A stretch of 64,000 nucleotides of DNA from Riptortus pedestris (taxonomy: Eukaryota > Arthropoda > Insecta > Hemiptera > Alydidae): positions 96,865,501 to 96,929,500 of the forward strand of contig CM032233.1 in NCBI GenBank assembly GCA_019009955.1, given 5' to 3'. Position 1 is the stretch's first letter. Every line of letters starts with the position of its first letter. Shown in pieces: positions 34,631 to 46,259 of the stretch. The notes below the pieces were generated by a model. The model ran no database searches. It was not told the DNA's origin and saw only the letters and a program-made list of their open reading frames with translations. Position numbers and translations under genes: made by a program.

Positions 34631-35099
34631 TTTCTTCATTTTTACCTCCGCTTCAACTAATACGATTTTTAATTCATACAACTGTATCAATAAACATATC
34701 ATACTCCGCTTACATTTACCCTTTACCTAGTCCTCTAATTATGAGAGAATATGATATGAAATGACGTCATCGCCGTGACTTTTCAGAAGGTGTGAAATCT
34801 TTTTAGTTTTCGCAATACCTATGTACGTGGCGGATTTTTGTAGCAATAGGTTGTTGAAAACCTCTTTTCTGAATTCATCAACGGGCGAAATCCTGGCTAT
34901 ATGTATGTACGAGAGTAGGAATATTTATGCTTTAATTATATAGATTAGCCTGTTCACGCTCTGACACCCTTCAGAATTATCAAGTCTATCTAAAGATTTA
35001 ATTCTTGAAAAATTCACTCGCGATTTCAGATTTCAAGTTTCTGCATCTCCTCTTTCGCTACTAGCCTAACATTATATTACCATTTTTGTAGAAAAAATC
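34631..35099. other. no gene seen
   Basis: AT-rich interval between two H copies in direct orientation. It contains ATGACGTCAT (34761-34770), a CRE-like palindrome that may be chance. Confidence 0.45.
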
Positions 35100-35119
35100 G
35101 GAAAATGAGGTCCGTTAAA

Positions 35120-35206
<87 letters not shown>

Positions 35207-35677
35207 TGTTACCACTCTAGCGGTCGTAATTTTTGTCTTACCGTTACCAATCTTGATATATAATCGTTTTATACAAAAATAAAGATCAAGTTCGTTAACG
35301 GCTGAAATCGGACCAGGGAGAGGGGGGTTTAGAGGGGGAGAATTTCAAAAATATCTCCGTTATTATGCGTCGGATCGAAAAATTGTATAGAGCCAATCGT
35401 ATTGAAGATTTAATGTTCTATAAATGTTGTTATACACATTTTTTCACTATCTTGATTATTAACTGAGATATTTGCATTTTTTAGTTTTCGGTCTTCAGTA
35501 AAGCCTCACTCCTTCTCATCTCATATTAGCAATATTCTATTATGTTATGAAGCAGTTTATCTGAAGCTTAAATTCCAAATATTGTTCTCATTGAACTTTT
35601 AAGTTTTGAGATAAATGCTAACTCGTGGCGCACGTGGGAAATCTGCTTTGTTAACGCAGCCCCTGCGTGACGGACTT
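35100..35677 (+). mobile_element. family H short subtype, 5' tip missing
   Basis: It begins at GAAAATGAGGTCCGTTAAAAAC with a long (TA)n at 35123-35203. It continues TGTCTGTTACCACTCTAGCGG, GTTCGTTAACGGCTGAAATCGGACC, AGAGGGGGGTTTAGAGGGGG, CTCCGTTATTATGCGTCGGATCG and ATTGTTCTCATTGAACTTTTAAG to GGGAAATCTGCTTTGTTAACGCAGCCCCTGCGTGACGGAC. The hairpin is perfect. This is close to the family consensus. Confidence 0.9.
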
Positions 35678-36450
35678 TTTACTTACAAGACAAAACTCAT
35701 AAAGAGGTTTTCTCCAGGAGGTGACCTGAAAGGCAATGGTTGGGCTCAAACAAGATAATGCCTCCTTATTAGAATATCACTTCAACCTGCTCTATCGCCT
35801 TCCATAATGGTGTGGAATTAAGATGAATCAGAGTTAGTTGATCTAACGACTGGAAAATTGAGTGAGGAAACGACGATTAACCCATGAGGCGTCAAAACTG
35901 TAACAAACGGCATTCAGCTAAGTCTTTGCTCCAAGGGGTCTTTGTCATTTTACACGCTTTTCCTTTGCTTTTCTAGTGCAAATGGGGGCCGCGTGTGTTG
36001 GGAAATCTCTTAGCACAATTTTCATCAATTCTAGAATAATCGGCCTTGGAATTGCAAATGGAAAAAAAAAACCGTTAATGTACTCATTCGTTGTAGATAG
36101 CTTCAACTTTTATGAGCTATAGATATAAAATATAGCTGGATATTGTACGTTTAGATTCCCACATGCTGTTTCGCGTTTTATTCATTTTATCCTTAAAAAT
36201 AAATTAACAGGGAACATTTTGATTTCATCTGCCTGTTTTAAATTTTGTAAATTAATTACATCAATGACTTTCTAAAAAAATCTTAAAATCTTAGTTGAAT
36301 GAAGTTCATTGTTATCAGCAACCTTGGATGTATTGCATTACCTAAAAAGTTACTTAGTCCTGTATGGTAGCTTTACAACTTTACTACTTCCCAGAAGAAA
36401 AATAATAGTAAAAAAATAATTCATCCCATTTGGCACATTACCATCTTAAA
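35678..36450. other. low-copy DNA, no gene seen
   Basis: Less AT-skewed at 35680-36010. No repeat family or protein motif recognised. Confidence 0.5.
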
Positions 36451-36800
36451 AACCTGATGGCACAGACATGACTTACTATCTATGTTAAACAAGCAAAATG
36501 TTTTGACTTCAAATTATTTAATATGATTTAATTTGAAAGTGATACACGCGTTCTCCGTTCCAGTACATTAGGTGGAACATAATTAATAGATTATTTCATG
36601 GTAAACAAAAATTGTTTCTGTACAAATGTTTTGTATCTCTAATAGGCACGTGGTCCTTTTCCCAAATGGACCATTTTTGTTCTAGGTCGCACGTCATTAT
36701 TTTTATTGGTTTCAACTCACCTGCAATAGAGCTGTTGCAAGGTAAAAAAATTGAGTTCAAAAACAAAGGTTCAAAATTTTTAATGATTAACTAGTAACCG
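36451..36800 (+). mobile_element. family B copy, 5' two thirds
   Basis: CCTGATGGCACAGACATGACTTACTATC, TTAATTTGAAAGTGATACACG, TTCTCCGTTCCAGTACATTAGG, CAAATGTTTTGTATCTCTAATAGG and CACGTCATTATTTTTATTGG follow the B order. The 3' part and hairpin are not seen. A TIR element starts 35 bases downstream. The 60-codon frame at 36612-36794 lies inside it and is not a gene. Confidence 0.7.
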
Positions 36801-36834
36801 TCGAATGTGAAAGCACGTATACACTATTTGTCAC

Positions 36835-37061
36835 AAAATATACTGCTCAAAAATGAATAGGGATATTGGCTGTTTTGTGGTATGTATGGGGCCTAGCATA
36901 TATATATATATTTTTTTTATTATAAATGTCATTAATATTTATTAGAAATTATTGTCTTTTTCCCCCATAAAAGAGAAATTTAATTCAGATCGATTTAATT
37001 AAAATTAATAGGATAAGAAAAAATAACCAATATCCCTATTCATTTTTGAGCAGTATATTTT
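36835..37061. mobile_element. 227-bp TIR element (MITE)
   Basis: Perfect 35-base inverted repeats at 36835-36869 and 37027-37061 read AAAATATACTGCTCAAAAAT then GAATAGGGATATTGG from either end. The core is 157 bases, AT-rich and non-coding. Tips of TACTGCTC with flanking TA suggest a Tc1/mariner-type (TA target) non-autonomous element. That grouping is inferred from the ends only. Confidence 0.88.
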
Positions 37062-38158
37062 ACATGACGATTTGTCTCATGAAAATTGAATGTTGCGTTT
37101 GAAACAATAAATGCGCTTAATAAGAGCACAAAAACGAAAGCAAACGGATAAAAATTAAAAAAAAAACAGTTGTTTTTCAATTTTAACTGCTTACAGATAT
37201 AAAACATTTTTATTGAGATAGTTAAGAGATCAATATTTTATTTCTCAACCATTTATAAAGGATTCACTTTATTGAAAAAATAATTCTAAACACATTTTAC
37301 TATTATTATTGTATTCTTGACTAATCAGCCAATATCAAAAACCCGACTTAATCTCAAAGGTTGGAATATTCAAATAGACTTAAATTTTTGCTAAGTAGTG
37401 CCTTGTCATTAGGACAATAATGCAAAAAATACCTAAAACACGTGCACATTCATGATTAACAGGTTCAAAATGTTACTCTTATTTTGGAATATTGAATGAT
37501 ATTTAAAAGGTCTTTCTTCATAGTACAGGTATCCCATACAATAAATTGATAATGATAACTTTAGTGATAATTGAAAAGTATTGATAAGAATAAATTGCAA
37601 TGGATTAAAGAGACATAAATAGCTTCACAAGTTATAGTTGTACTCAGTTATATTTGGGACTTTAGTCTAAGAATTAGAGCTTCTGTATTCTTGAATAGCA
37701 CCTCAAATAAAACAGTTTTTATTAGGAAGGAGGACATTCTTATCCAGTTTATAATGGTTGCAGTTATTCTTGTGTTTTTATTCAGGTGGTAAAAGTAGCT
37801 ACTTCTGGAGAACAGTGGTAAAATAAAGAAAAGGTCCAAAGAAAGGGAAAGTAAAAAAAAAAAAGAAGTAAGGTTGGTTGAGTTCGATTAGAAAAGGTTG
37901 AGTAACAACAAGGAGTCGCTGAGGCAGCCAAACCATCCAACCACCCAAACCCAATTCTCTCCGCACTACCAACAAATCTGGGGGATTTTTTTTTTTTTTA
38001 TCTTCTAACAACTCTCTAAGGAAATACCTTCCTAGGTTGGGGATGAGGTCGTTAATGCAAAGCCATAAACACTCCTTATCCCAACATTGCACTATTATCA
38101 GGTGTTGGGCAAGGCAAAGTCTCAGCACACAGTATGTATCAATTCAAAAATGTTGCCA
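37062..38158. other. no gene seen
   Basis: AT-rich sequence. The 109-codon minus-strand frame at 37799-38128 includes poly-Phe/Lys runs from poly-T and poly-A and has no domain. Confidence 0.5.
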
Positions 38159-38280
38159 TTTTAGCAGATTTCCATTAAGGGAAATCAGCTATTGAGGTCA
38201 TACTCATGACGAAATTTTCGAAAAATTTCTTCAAATGTCCTTCGATCCTACCCAGGAGATGACGAAAATGAGACCCGTTC

Positions 38281-38322
<42 letters not shown>

Positions 38323-39030
38323 TTGTGTTGATGTTTTCGATCAGGTTATATTTATATATGGCGTTGTTATTCTTTTTGGAGTTTTGGTCAAAAAATCATA
38401 GTTTATGCCGATATTTCAGGAATATTTATTTATGCCCTGAAGAAGAGACAATAAAGATTCTCGGAATATCGGCATAAACTAAGATTATTTCACCAACATT
38501 GACCAAATCTCCAAAAAGAATAACAACACTATATATATATATTTGTCTGTTAACGCTCTAGCGGTTGCAATTTCTCCTTGATCGTTACCAAACTCCATAT
38601 TTAAACATTTTTATGTAAAAATAAAGATCAAGTTCGTTAACGGCTGAAATCTAACAAGTGGGAAGGGGGAGGGGGTTAGAGGGGAGGATTTTCGAAAATT
38701 CAAAATATTTCCGTTACTGTACGTCGGATGGAAAAGTTGTATAAAACCAATCTAATTGCAAATTAAAAGATCTATAAATGTTGTTATGTACATGTTTTCA
38801 TTATATTTAATGTTAACCGAGATATATGCGTTTTTTAGTTTTCGGTCTTCATTAAACCCCCACTCCTACTCATGTCATATCAACAATAAGCTGTTGTATT
38901 ATGAAGCACTTTATTTGAAACCTTAATAACAAATATGGTTCTCATTGAACTTTTACGCCATGAGATAAATGCAAATACGGGACGCAAGTGGGAAATCTGC
39001 TAAGTTAACGCAGCCCCTGCGTGACGGATT
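38159..39030 (+). mobile_element. family H full-length copy with a nested insert
   Basis: Perfect-looking ends: TTTTAGCAGATTTCCATTAAGGGAAATC at the start and GTGGGAAATCTGCTAAGTTAACGCAGCCCCTGCGTGACGG at the finish, with an intact hairpin. The TA tract (38285-38318 and 38531-38543) is split by a palindromic insert at 38363-38527. The remainder follows the short subtype. Confidence 0.92.
38363..38527. mobile_element. palindromic insert inside the H microsatellite
   Basis: Arms of 29 bases (38363-38391 and 38499-38527), GTTGTTATTCTTTTTGGAG..TTTGGTCAA and its complement, differ at one position. A second nested pair is AGTTTATGCCGATATT and AATATCGGCATAAACT. The centre has CCCTGAAGAAGAGACAATAAAG. 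It is about 165 bases and non-coding, and it interrupts only the TA tract of the host element. Confidence 0.8.
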
Positions 39031-40060
39031 TTTTCAAAATGTTTCGTTCCAGTGAAAAACATTTTAATTTACGTACTTCAAAAATGTAGATCAGCTTTGG
39101 GCCTTAGGTTTCAGGAGGCACGTTAACAATATCTGAAAAATTTAGCCTATCAACCACCCTAATCATCAACCTGAACTAAACAGGCTCAATGTAATACAAA
39201 TGATATTGGATATTGAGGAATGATATCGGTGGCCTTTTTCGGCCATTATATTGTATTTATTACGGGGTGGTCGCCAAAAATAGAATTACAGCAGAAGTTC
39301 AATGTGAGATAGCTTGATTAATTTGAGCTGTGTCTCGTAGTACCTCACACATTGAAAAAATATAAGTATACAACTAATCTATGCATTTCCCTATCAATCT
39401 GCGATTTGGTTGATTCGTTGGTCTCAAGCGGCAACAGATTTCGAGACGAAAGGAAGCTTTATGCTCATACCTTCTAAGAAAAGTGATCGGGTGGAATATT
39501 CCTTCACTAAATACTAGTTTAATAAACTTTTTATGGAAATATTGGTGAAAAGAAAAACGATTATTGAAACGCCCTTGTACATTTGTCGTGGTATATATAT
39601 GCAACGATAAGGTCAAATTCTTTGCATGTTTACATATAATCTAAGAAACGGGCATGTTATAATGTTGAAATACGTGGTAAATGGTAGCCTAATTTTTGCA
39701 ATGTATAAGTTCAGGAGGGGTTAATCTACCTCATAACATCAGTACTCGAGGAAGTGGGCCCATTCATGTGGCACCTATATTCCCTAGGCAGTGTATTAAA
39801 CTAACAGAAGTTGTGACTGCTTTTAAAAGAATCCGTCAAATTGAAGCTGTATAGAAATCATCAACAAGTCTTAAAGAGGTGGGATTCATCACATACGTTC
39901 ACGAACTTAAGCCTCAATTACACTTGCCATGACAAGTTTCCAATGTCAAAGGACCGTCAGAAACATGCAACAATTAACAGCCACAGAACGATTTTTTCTA
40001 TTGTATTGGAGATTTCAGAAATGCATCTGACGTCCCATTCATTTAATCGCCGATGGCTAA
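39031..40060. other. low-copy DNA, no gene seen
   Basis: Mixed composition. The frames at 39374-39616 (minus) and 39841-40074 (plus) have no recognised domain. The second runs into the tandem repeat. Confidence 0.5.
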
Positions 40061-41050
40061 GGAAGAAGACTTGAATAGCTCAAAGAACTACGGTTCTGTT
40101 AGAGGTTAATCTATTCCAGAGATGGGTCAGAGATCGTCATGTGAAGCAAGCTGCTCTCGTCTCAAATTAGCATGCTATCTGGGAAGACTTGACCGCTAGA
40201 GTTTTTCCTCAGCAGAATTCCATAGAAATTATTTCTATTGTCTTGAGGGCATGAGACTTGGTTCCTAAGGGACCCACCCCGAGGAAGGAAACTTAAATAG
40301 CCCTAAAAACTGCTGTCCTCTGGGGGAGTTGATCAATTCTAAAGATGGGGCTGCGGTACTTAAGCGGTGGCGAACCCGTATACGGAGCCTTCAGTTGATC
40401 AGGATGTCAATTGACAAGCTGGACACGACAAGTCATCATGAGAAAAATGGCTCATTTTTCCCAAATTTGCATTCTGCCTGAAAAATGTGAGCCGTCAGAG
40501 TTTTACCTGTTGAAACTACACTGATATATTTGCTATTGCTTTGAGGTATGAGAAGAGGTTCCGACGGATTTTCTTTTAAGCGCCGAAGGCAAAGGGAGGA
40601 GACTTGAATGACCCTAAGAACTATGGTCCTCTGGAGGAGTTAATATACTTCCAGGCATGGAACCATAGGTATTTAAGTGGTGAGCGAAACCTTCCCTCGA
40701 GCCTTCAGAGGCTAGATCTCACCGGAGGCCTTCAGTTGATCTGGACAAGTTCCCAACAACAAGTCGTCAAGAAAAAGTGTCACAAATTTTCATGCTATCT
40801 GGGAAGTGCTAACCTTCAACTGTTTCCCAGAGGGGAACTGCGCAGCGAGATTTTTCCTTTTGTTTTGAGAGTATGAGACGTGGTTCGGACGGAACCTTTC
40901 TTTTAAGCGCCGAAGGCAAAGGGAGGAGACTTGAATGGCCCTAAGAACTATGGTCCTCTTGGGGAATTAATCAATTCCAGAGATGGGGCCGAGGTATTTA
41001 AGCGGTGGGCGAGACCTTACACGGAGCCTTGACTTGATCTGGATGTTAAT
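40061..41050 (+). repeat. degenerate ~320-bp tandem repeat, four units
   Basis: The block GGAGGAGACTTGAATGGCCC-TAAGAACTATGGTCCTC recurs at about 40061, 40281, 40591 and 40918 (spacings about 220, 310 and 327). Each unit also has GATGGGGC-GAGGTATTTAAGCGGTG-GCGA, CACGGAGCCTTCAGTTGATCTGGATG and a TTTGAG-GTATGAGA-TGGTTC block with TTTTAAGCGCCGAAGGCAAAGG in the last two. The units are diverged and GC-richer than the surroundings. Origin unknown. Confidence 0.85.
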
Positions 41051-41628
41051 TATTTTGTTGTCGGGGAAGAGAGGGGGAGGGCGGGGCTAATGGTGAGAGG
41101 CCCCGTCATTGTGCCCCTAGCTTGCCCGGCCACCGTGTCCAATCCTCACCGACAATGCCTTTGTGTGTCGTCGCCTCCTTGGGCCCCCGTCTTCTACCCC
41201 GGCTTCTCTTTCATCTCCCCCCTCTTCCTTCTCTACTCCCTACTACTCCTACTTACTCCAGGGCCACTGACTATTAATAAAATATAGCCTATTTGTCATT
41301 CATTCTGCATTTCGTCAAAACACCCCTCACATCCAACTATCAACAAACAATCCAGACACCTCGCCAATCACATGAACCCATTTAAGCTTTTTAACTGGGT
41401 TGGTAAACTTACCGAGAGGCCCTGGCTATGAACAATATATAGTTTTATATTGAGTACATGAATAATGAAATATAAAAATAAAAAGTCGAGAAAGAACTGC
41501 GTTTTCCACTTGTTTGTAAGTGCTATAGAGCTTTTTAAAGAAGTACTCGGAGGTTGTCCATTACTACGTTGGACAAGTCTGGGCTGTCAACAGCCAACTC
41601 TTCCTAGACGTTGGATCCAAGTTAATGT
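41051..41628. other. no gene seen; C-rich patch
   Basis: 41060-41260 is C-rich on the plus strand and open for 65 codons (41090-41287), with a Pro/Leu-rich low-complexity product. No motif. Confidence 0.45.
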
Positions 41629-42815
41629 CTCAGCACATTTCCCTTAGGGGAAATCACGATTGGAGGCTGTACTCATGAGGAGGTTTTTAAAAACATGATT
41701 CAATTGTTTACAAACCCAATATAGCAGATGACGAAAATGAGGTGAGCCCAATATTCAAATATACTTGAGTGTGTGTCTGTTAAAGCCCTAGTGCAACATT
41801 TCCTGGGGTATTTAAATCCATCTCTAAATATACATTCTTGGCCAATAATAAACAACCATGGTTGTTAATAGTCGAAATTTGCAATGGGGATTGGATAGAG
41901 CAATCAAAATATCTTTCTTCAGATGCCTACATATAGGGTGTAGATTTATTTGACTTACAATTAAGTCAAATTTTCTTCTATTAGCTTTCCTGCGTGGCCA
42001 AATGTTAAGAAGTCAAAAGTTATTGAGACCTATGGAGGGAAGAGAGGATTCATACCTGTACAGTTCGGCATCACTGACTCACACGATGCATTCCAATTCT
42101 TCCTTATCTTACACCCTCTTCAATTATCACTCTTTCAATCAACATTACCATACTTCCTTCGATTAAGATTAGTTTGGTATAAAATATATAGTGGATCAAT
42201 ATGAATTGACTATTTTTAATAACAATTTGGAAAAGATTGCATTAATAGGCAACTTTATAATAGACTATGTATAATTTTGGATGAACCTCATTTAGATTAT
42301 TTCCTATAAGGGTATTCAGCTATTAAGTGTCACATCAAAAAATGTTACAGAACCAATGTTTTTAAAGACTTCAATTTCCTACAATTGTGTCTTTATACAT
42401 TTTTCTCTAACTCCAAACATTAACTGAGACATTTATATGTACTGCTACTAATGCAATTTTCATTTAGACCGCCTGATCCAAGAAACATTTAATGTCCAGC
42501 TTGAATTTTCAGAAAACTCTCACTTCTAAACATCGGATGTTCGTTTTGAGTAAATGAGTCATTAAAAATATCATGCCCAGCTTATATTTCGATTCCTGTT
42601 ACCTACGGACTTTTTTAATGTAAAGCCTTTAGTAAAATCTCAGTTCTGCTCATGCTGTTTTTACTTAAAGCAACTTTACCTAAAAACGTCTTATGTCATA
42701 CTTAAAAGTCACGTCCTGCTACATAGTCTTTCTATTAAGGGGATGAAAATACCAGTTGACGTCAAGTACGTCAAAAAGTGGGAAATCTGCTTAGTTTGCG
42801 CAGATGGACTTTTTT
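41629..42815 (+). mobile_element. family H, ancient long copy
   Basis: A decayed 5' tip (CACATTTCCCTTAGGGGAAATCACG), GATGACGAAAATGAGGTGAGCCC, GTGTCTGTTAAAGCCCTAG, core-like blocks near 41900 and 42350, ATTAACTGAGACATTTATATG, older-subtype blocks at 42575-42620, and GTGGGAAATCTGCTTAGTTTGCGCAGATGGACTTTTTT at the end. The second arm of the hairpin is lost. There is no TA tract; only TATACTTGAGTGTGTG stands in its place. Confidence 0.7.
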
Positions 42816-42889
42816 AATATCCCATCTGATAAGGACTAAACGGAATTCAATATATATCTGGTAATGATATACAATAGAACAATGAAGAA

Positions 42890-43330
42890 AAAAAAAACTG
42901 AGCTCCTGTAAAATTAAATAAAAGAAAGTTCTGATTCACTACATTTAACGTGATTTACGACATCTTCGCTCCAGTGCATCGGATCAACAAATGTCAGAGA
43001 ATATAATTTATAGATATTTTTATGATTAATAAAAACGTTTCTACACAAATGTTTTGTATATCTAACAGGTACGGAGGAATTTGCCACTTTTTATTTCAAT
43101 TCATTTCTTCTACTCAAAAACGTAGGTTGCACTAGATGCTACAGCTCTTAATTTTAAATTTCTGTATTCTAATGCAATTCGTTTTTGAGTTATACAAGAT
43201 ACGTAAAGAGGTTGGCCCAAAAGTAGTCGAAATGTATTCAGGGAAGTCCAAAGCGGATATTTGTGTTGAAATCTGAAGATTTTTACGATTACAATACTTC
43301 CTTTACTTAGTACAAGTACGTACAAAAGGG
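42890..43330 (+). mobile_element. family B copy, near complete
   Basis: GAGCTCCTGTAAAATTAAATAAAAG, GACATCTTCGCTCCAGTGCATCGGATCAACAAATGTCAGAG, CACAAATGTTTTGTATATCTAACAGG, GAGTTATACAAGATACGTAAAG, AAAGTAGTCGAAATG, AAAGCGGATATTTGTGTTGAAATCTGAAG, CGATTACAATACTTCCTTTACTTAGTACAAGTACG. The 3' hairpin (ACTTCC...) is partly decayed on its right arm. Confidence 0.82.
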
Positions 43331-44187
43331 AGAAACTTATTTATGAGCTTATGGAATAATTTCTTTTAATTACTCAGAGCAATCTGAGATCCCATCAAAT
43401 TTAAGGGCTCCTCTATATAGTGAAAGATATTGTTCTTCTAGCGAACGTAATGTAAATATTATAAAGTGAAATGATTTCTCATTTAGATAAGATGTTAAAT
43501 ATTCATAGGAGTTTTTACACGTCAAGAGAGAACTTCTCCATTTATGTTTATAACATTTATTAAAAATAACTCAGACATAGACCATTAGTACGTTGAAACC
43601 CCTTATTTTAATTATTCATACGACGTGAGTTATTATTAGTCCGGCAGGTGGTTAGTATTGTATATGAATGAAGCTGTCTACTACATATCAGATGTTCACA
43701 AGACATATTGATTACTGCAGAACGGAATGCTCTAAAAAAAGGACATTCACTTTTTTTTTTTTACGTTTTCTCCTTTACTCTTACTTTTAACGAGGAAATC
43801 TATTTACAACGGAAGTCGAAATGATCATCAAATGGGAAATGTTTCCAAGATTTTTAGAATATATTGTCTGTCGAAAATATGGTGTATGTACGTTCGCACG
43901 CGTCCTTCTTCGATTTAGTGAAAATAACCGAAGAGGCGGAGAGAGGGTACGAAATTATTTAGTTTTCTAATGCATATTACATTTTTCTGAGCTAAATAAG
44001 GCACGATTTATTAAAACAAAATTAAGAAAGAGACGTCCTTTTCGAATATTATCTTCCAATCGCTTGTAAATTATTGAGTTTCTTTAAATCAGAATTCTAG
44101 GAAGGCAAATTCTAGGTGACAATGTTCTGGGCCATCTGCCCTTTCTCTTTGCCGAGTTCAGACTGTTGGTCCCATAATGTAGTTTCA
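43331..44187. other. no gene seen
   Basis: AT-rich sequence without a recognised family. Confidence 0.5.
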
Positions 44188-44325
44188 ATTGATTTCCCTT
44201 AATATAAATCACATACTCAAGATGAAATCATGAAGAAATTTCCCAAAACATTCTTTAAATGTTTATTGATCCAACCCACCCGAAGAAGAAATTGAGGTTA
44301 GTCAAATTTTAAATATATGTGCAGC
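44188..44325 (+). repeat. family H 5' fragment
   Basis: ATTGATTTCCCTTAATATAAATCAC, ATGAAATCATGAAGAAATTTCCC, TTTATTGATCCAACCCACCCGAAGAAG and ATTGAGGTTAGTCAAATTT are the H 5' blocks in order, diverged. It stops at the microsatellite position (TATATG). Confidence 0.65.
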
Positions 44326-44819
44326 CATTTAGTGTGATGTTGGACGTATAAATGGGGTTTCCTTACCTGTTATAATGAAGGAACGTGCCAGAAAAGTATA
44401 TCCTTTGCGAAGCTTAGTAAACACTACTCATTCTCAAAGAACTATCTGTGATTATTGTCTCATCTGCTAGTAGGTTTATTTCATTTATTGGCATCTGTTC
44501 GTTGACTAGTATGTTCTCAGCCGCTTAGCACGTGAGTTAAAACGATTTTTATGAAATTATTCCTACATTATAGTTTTTAGTAGTTGTATAGGCTACATAG
44601 CCCACTTCAGTACTCTGTCCAATGTCGTCATGTCCTTATGCCATGACCATTTTTAAAGTTAATGTGTCATATATACCATATTTCTTTGCTCTAGAGAGTA
44701 TTTTGAAATGGTAGATGGAATCAAATTGCAAACTGTTATTTAATAAATATTGTTGGGAACATGGTAGACTACAATTTCTTTGCACGAAGTGAAGAAAGTA
44801 TTATAATCTTGCAAAATTT
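44326..44819. other. no gene seen
   Basis: AT-rich, unassigned. Confidence 0.5.
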
Positions 44820-45058
44820 CGGATTTCAATGTAGTTATCCGCTTTGAACCGGTTATGACTATTTTTGGCGTGCAACTAAGTACGCAGTATAACCCAAAAT
44901 CGACTAGCCGTAGATTATTGAAATTTCATACTTAGAACTGCTGTAGCATCTAATTGTGCGCTCCACTCATGTGGTTGAAATCGACTATAAAAATGGGTGG
45001 GGAAAGAAAAAAACAAAAAAAAATGTAAGTTTATCTGTGCCTATTAAAGATGCAGAAG

Positions 45059-45061
<3 letters not shown>
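44820..45061 (-). mobile_element. family B fragment, minus strand
   Basis: In complement: GTTATACTGCGTACTTAG, GTCATAACCGGTTCAAAGCGGATAAC and TGAAATCC (B 3' third), with CTTTAATAGGCACAGATAAAC at the right matching the ATCTCTAATAGG block. It runs into the TA tract. Confidence 0.6.

Positions 45062-45111
<50 letters not shown>
45062..45111. repeat. (TA)n microsatellite
   Basis: About 50 bases of TA adjoining the B fragment, not an H copy. The frames at 44956-45207 and 45063-45254 are open only because of the Tyr-Ile dipeptide run. Confidence 0.9.
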
Positions 45112-45113
<2 letters not shown>

Positions 45114-45939
45114 AATATTTTTTATGATTATCGAAATGCAAATTTTCCAAATTTCGTACTCATTGCTTAAGTTGTTTAGAATATGTTTCTTTAATTGGAT
45201 ATTATAGAGAAAATATCCATCAGAACTCATGAGCCCAACCCACCCGAAGTTCATAAAATTAAGTTGTGGCCATAAAAATGATATGCTACTTTATTCGTGA
45301 GTTTTACTGAAAAGACCACGGTGTCGTTTAGTAAATCGTGTTCCATTGTATATGGACACTATTCCTTATTTTATTTTTTGGAAAAGAGCTTTTCATACTC
45401 ACGTTTTGTGTCTCTCATAATGAGCAAAAGTTCAATAAATTAATTTGCCGATTATTGAAAACATAGCATAAAATAGGCCAGAAATATGCACAAGAAAATA
45501 CCAATTTAGTAAGGTCATTGTAGAGCAATGAAACTATTGTAATATTTGAGAAAACGTATTAGAGGGCGTTAAATATTTACGAAGAAGCATCTAGAATCAG
45601 TGGTCCACTGAAATATCAGACATTCTAGTGTCGTCCATGTTCAGTTTCATTCCTCAACTATTTTGGTAACACTCACCGATAGTTACGATGTTTCTTTTAC
45701 AGCCTCAGGACGCTGAGGAACGATCGGCCAAAAGCTGACTTCTGAAACTGTGAGCAATAAAACGAGTTTTATAACCTAGTGGTAAGTGACCTTTCTTGGA
45801 TTATGTCTTTGAGGTTACTCCAACAAGCGTAACGTCAACAACCCGTACAGCAATAATTCATTCGGCCGCCGATTGTGCAACTCTCAGGAAGGTTTTGAAA
45901 ATCCCTATTTTGGATTTTTTTTTAAAAAAATTAAGAAAG
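45112..45939. other. no gene seen
   Basis: AT-rich and unassigned; no family match that I trust. Confidence 0.5.
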
Positions 45940-46110
45940 ACTGGCGCTGCGTAAAGTACACACATTTCCCCCTTGTTGTAAGGCGATGCTGATTACTTCA
46001 TACTAAAATCTGTATTTATACCTTAATAAGCACCCTTTGTAAACATGACTTGATATTTAAGTTGAGGATATTTGAAGAAAATTTTAAAAATCTCCTTATT
46101 CCCCTGAAGG
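45940..46110 (-). mobile_element. family H older subtype, minus strand, 3' end at left
   Basis: GCGCTGCGTAAAGTACACACATTTCCCCC is the decayed complement of the H 3' terminus, and AATAAGCACCCTTTGTAAACATGA is the complement of the older-subtype TTTACATAGGGTTCTTA block. It is paired with a plus-strand 3' part at 46260. Confidence 0.55.
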
Positions 46111-46259
46111 AAAACTTACAAAAAAAAATTCAACAAAGCTGAAACAAGATTTCTAGATAACTAAGGTTTTTCGCGTCTTTGTATTTGTCACTAATTACTA
46201 ACCTACTAAGGTCTGCGAATTTGATCTTTTGCCAAAGTAGGTGTTTAATGAATCAATTT

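Noticed and set aside
34761..34770. ATGACGTCAT as a CRE regulatory site
   Set aside because: A single 10-base palindrome with no nearby gene or conserved context; not supportable.
37799..38128. 109-codon minus-strand frame
   Set aside because: Contains poly-Phe and poly-Lys from homopolymer runs and no domain.
38159..39030. Classical Helitron
   Set aside because: No 5' TC and no CTRR at the 3' end after the hairpin. The Helentron-like plan with sub-terminal inverted repeats fits better.
41090..41287. Pro/Leu-rich 65-codon frame as a signal peptide-bearing protein
   Set aside because: Composition follows a C-rich tract. Nothing besides hydrophobicity supports it.
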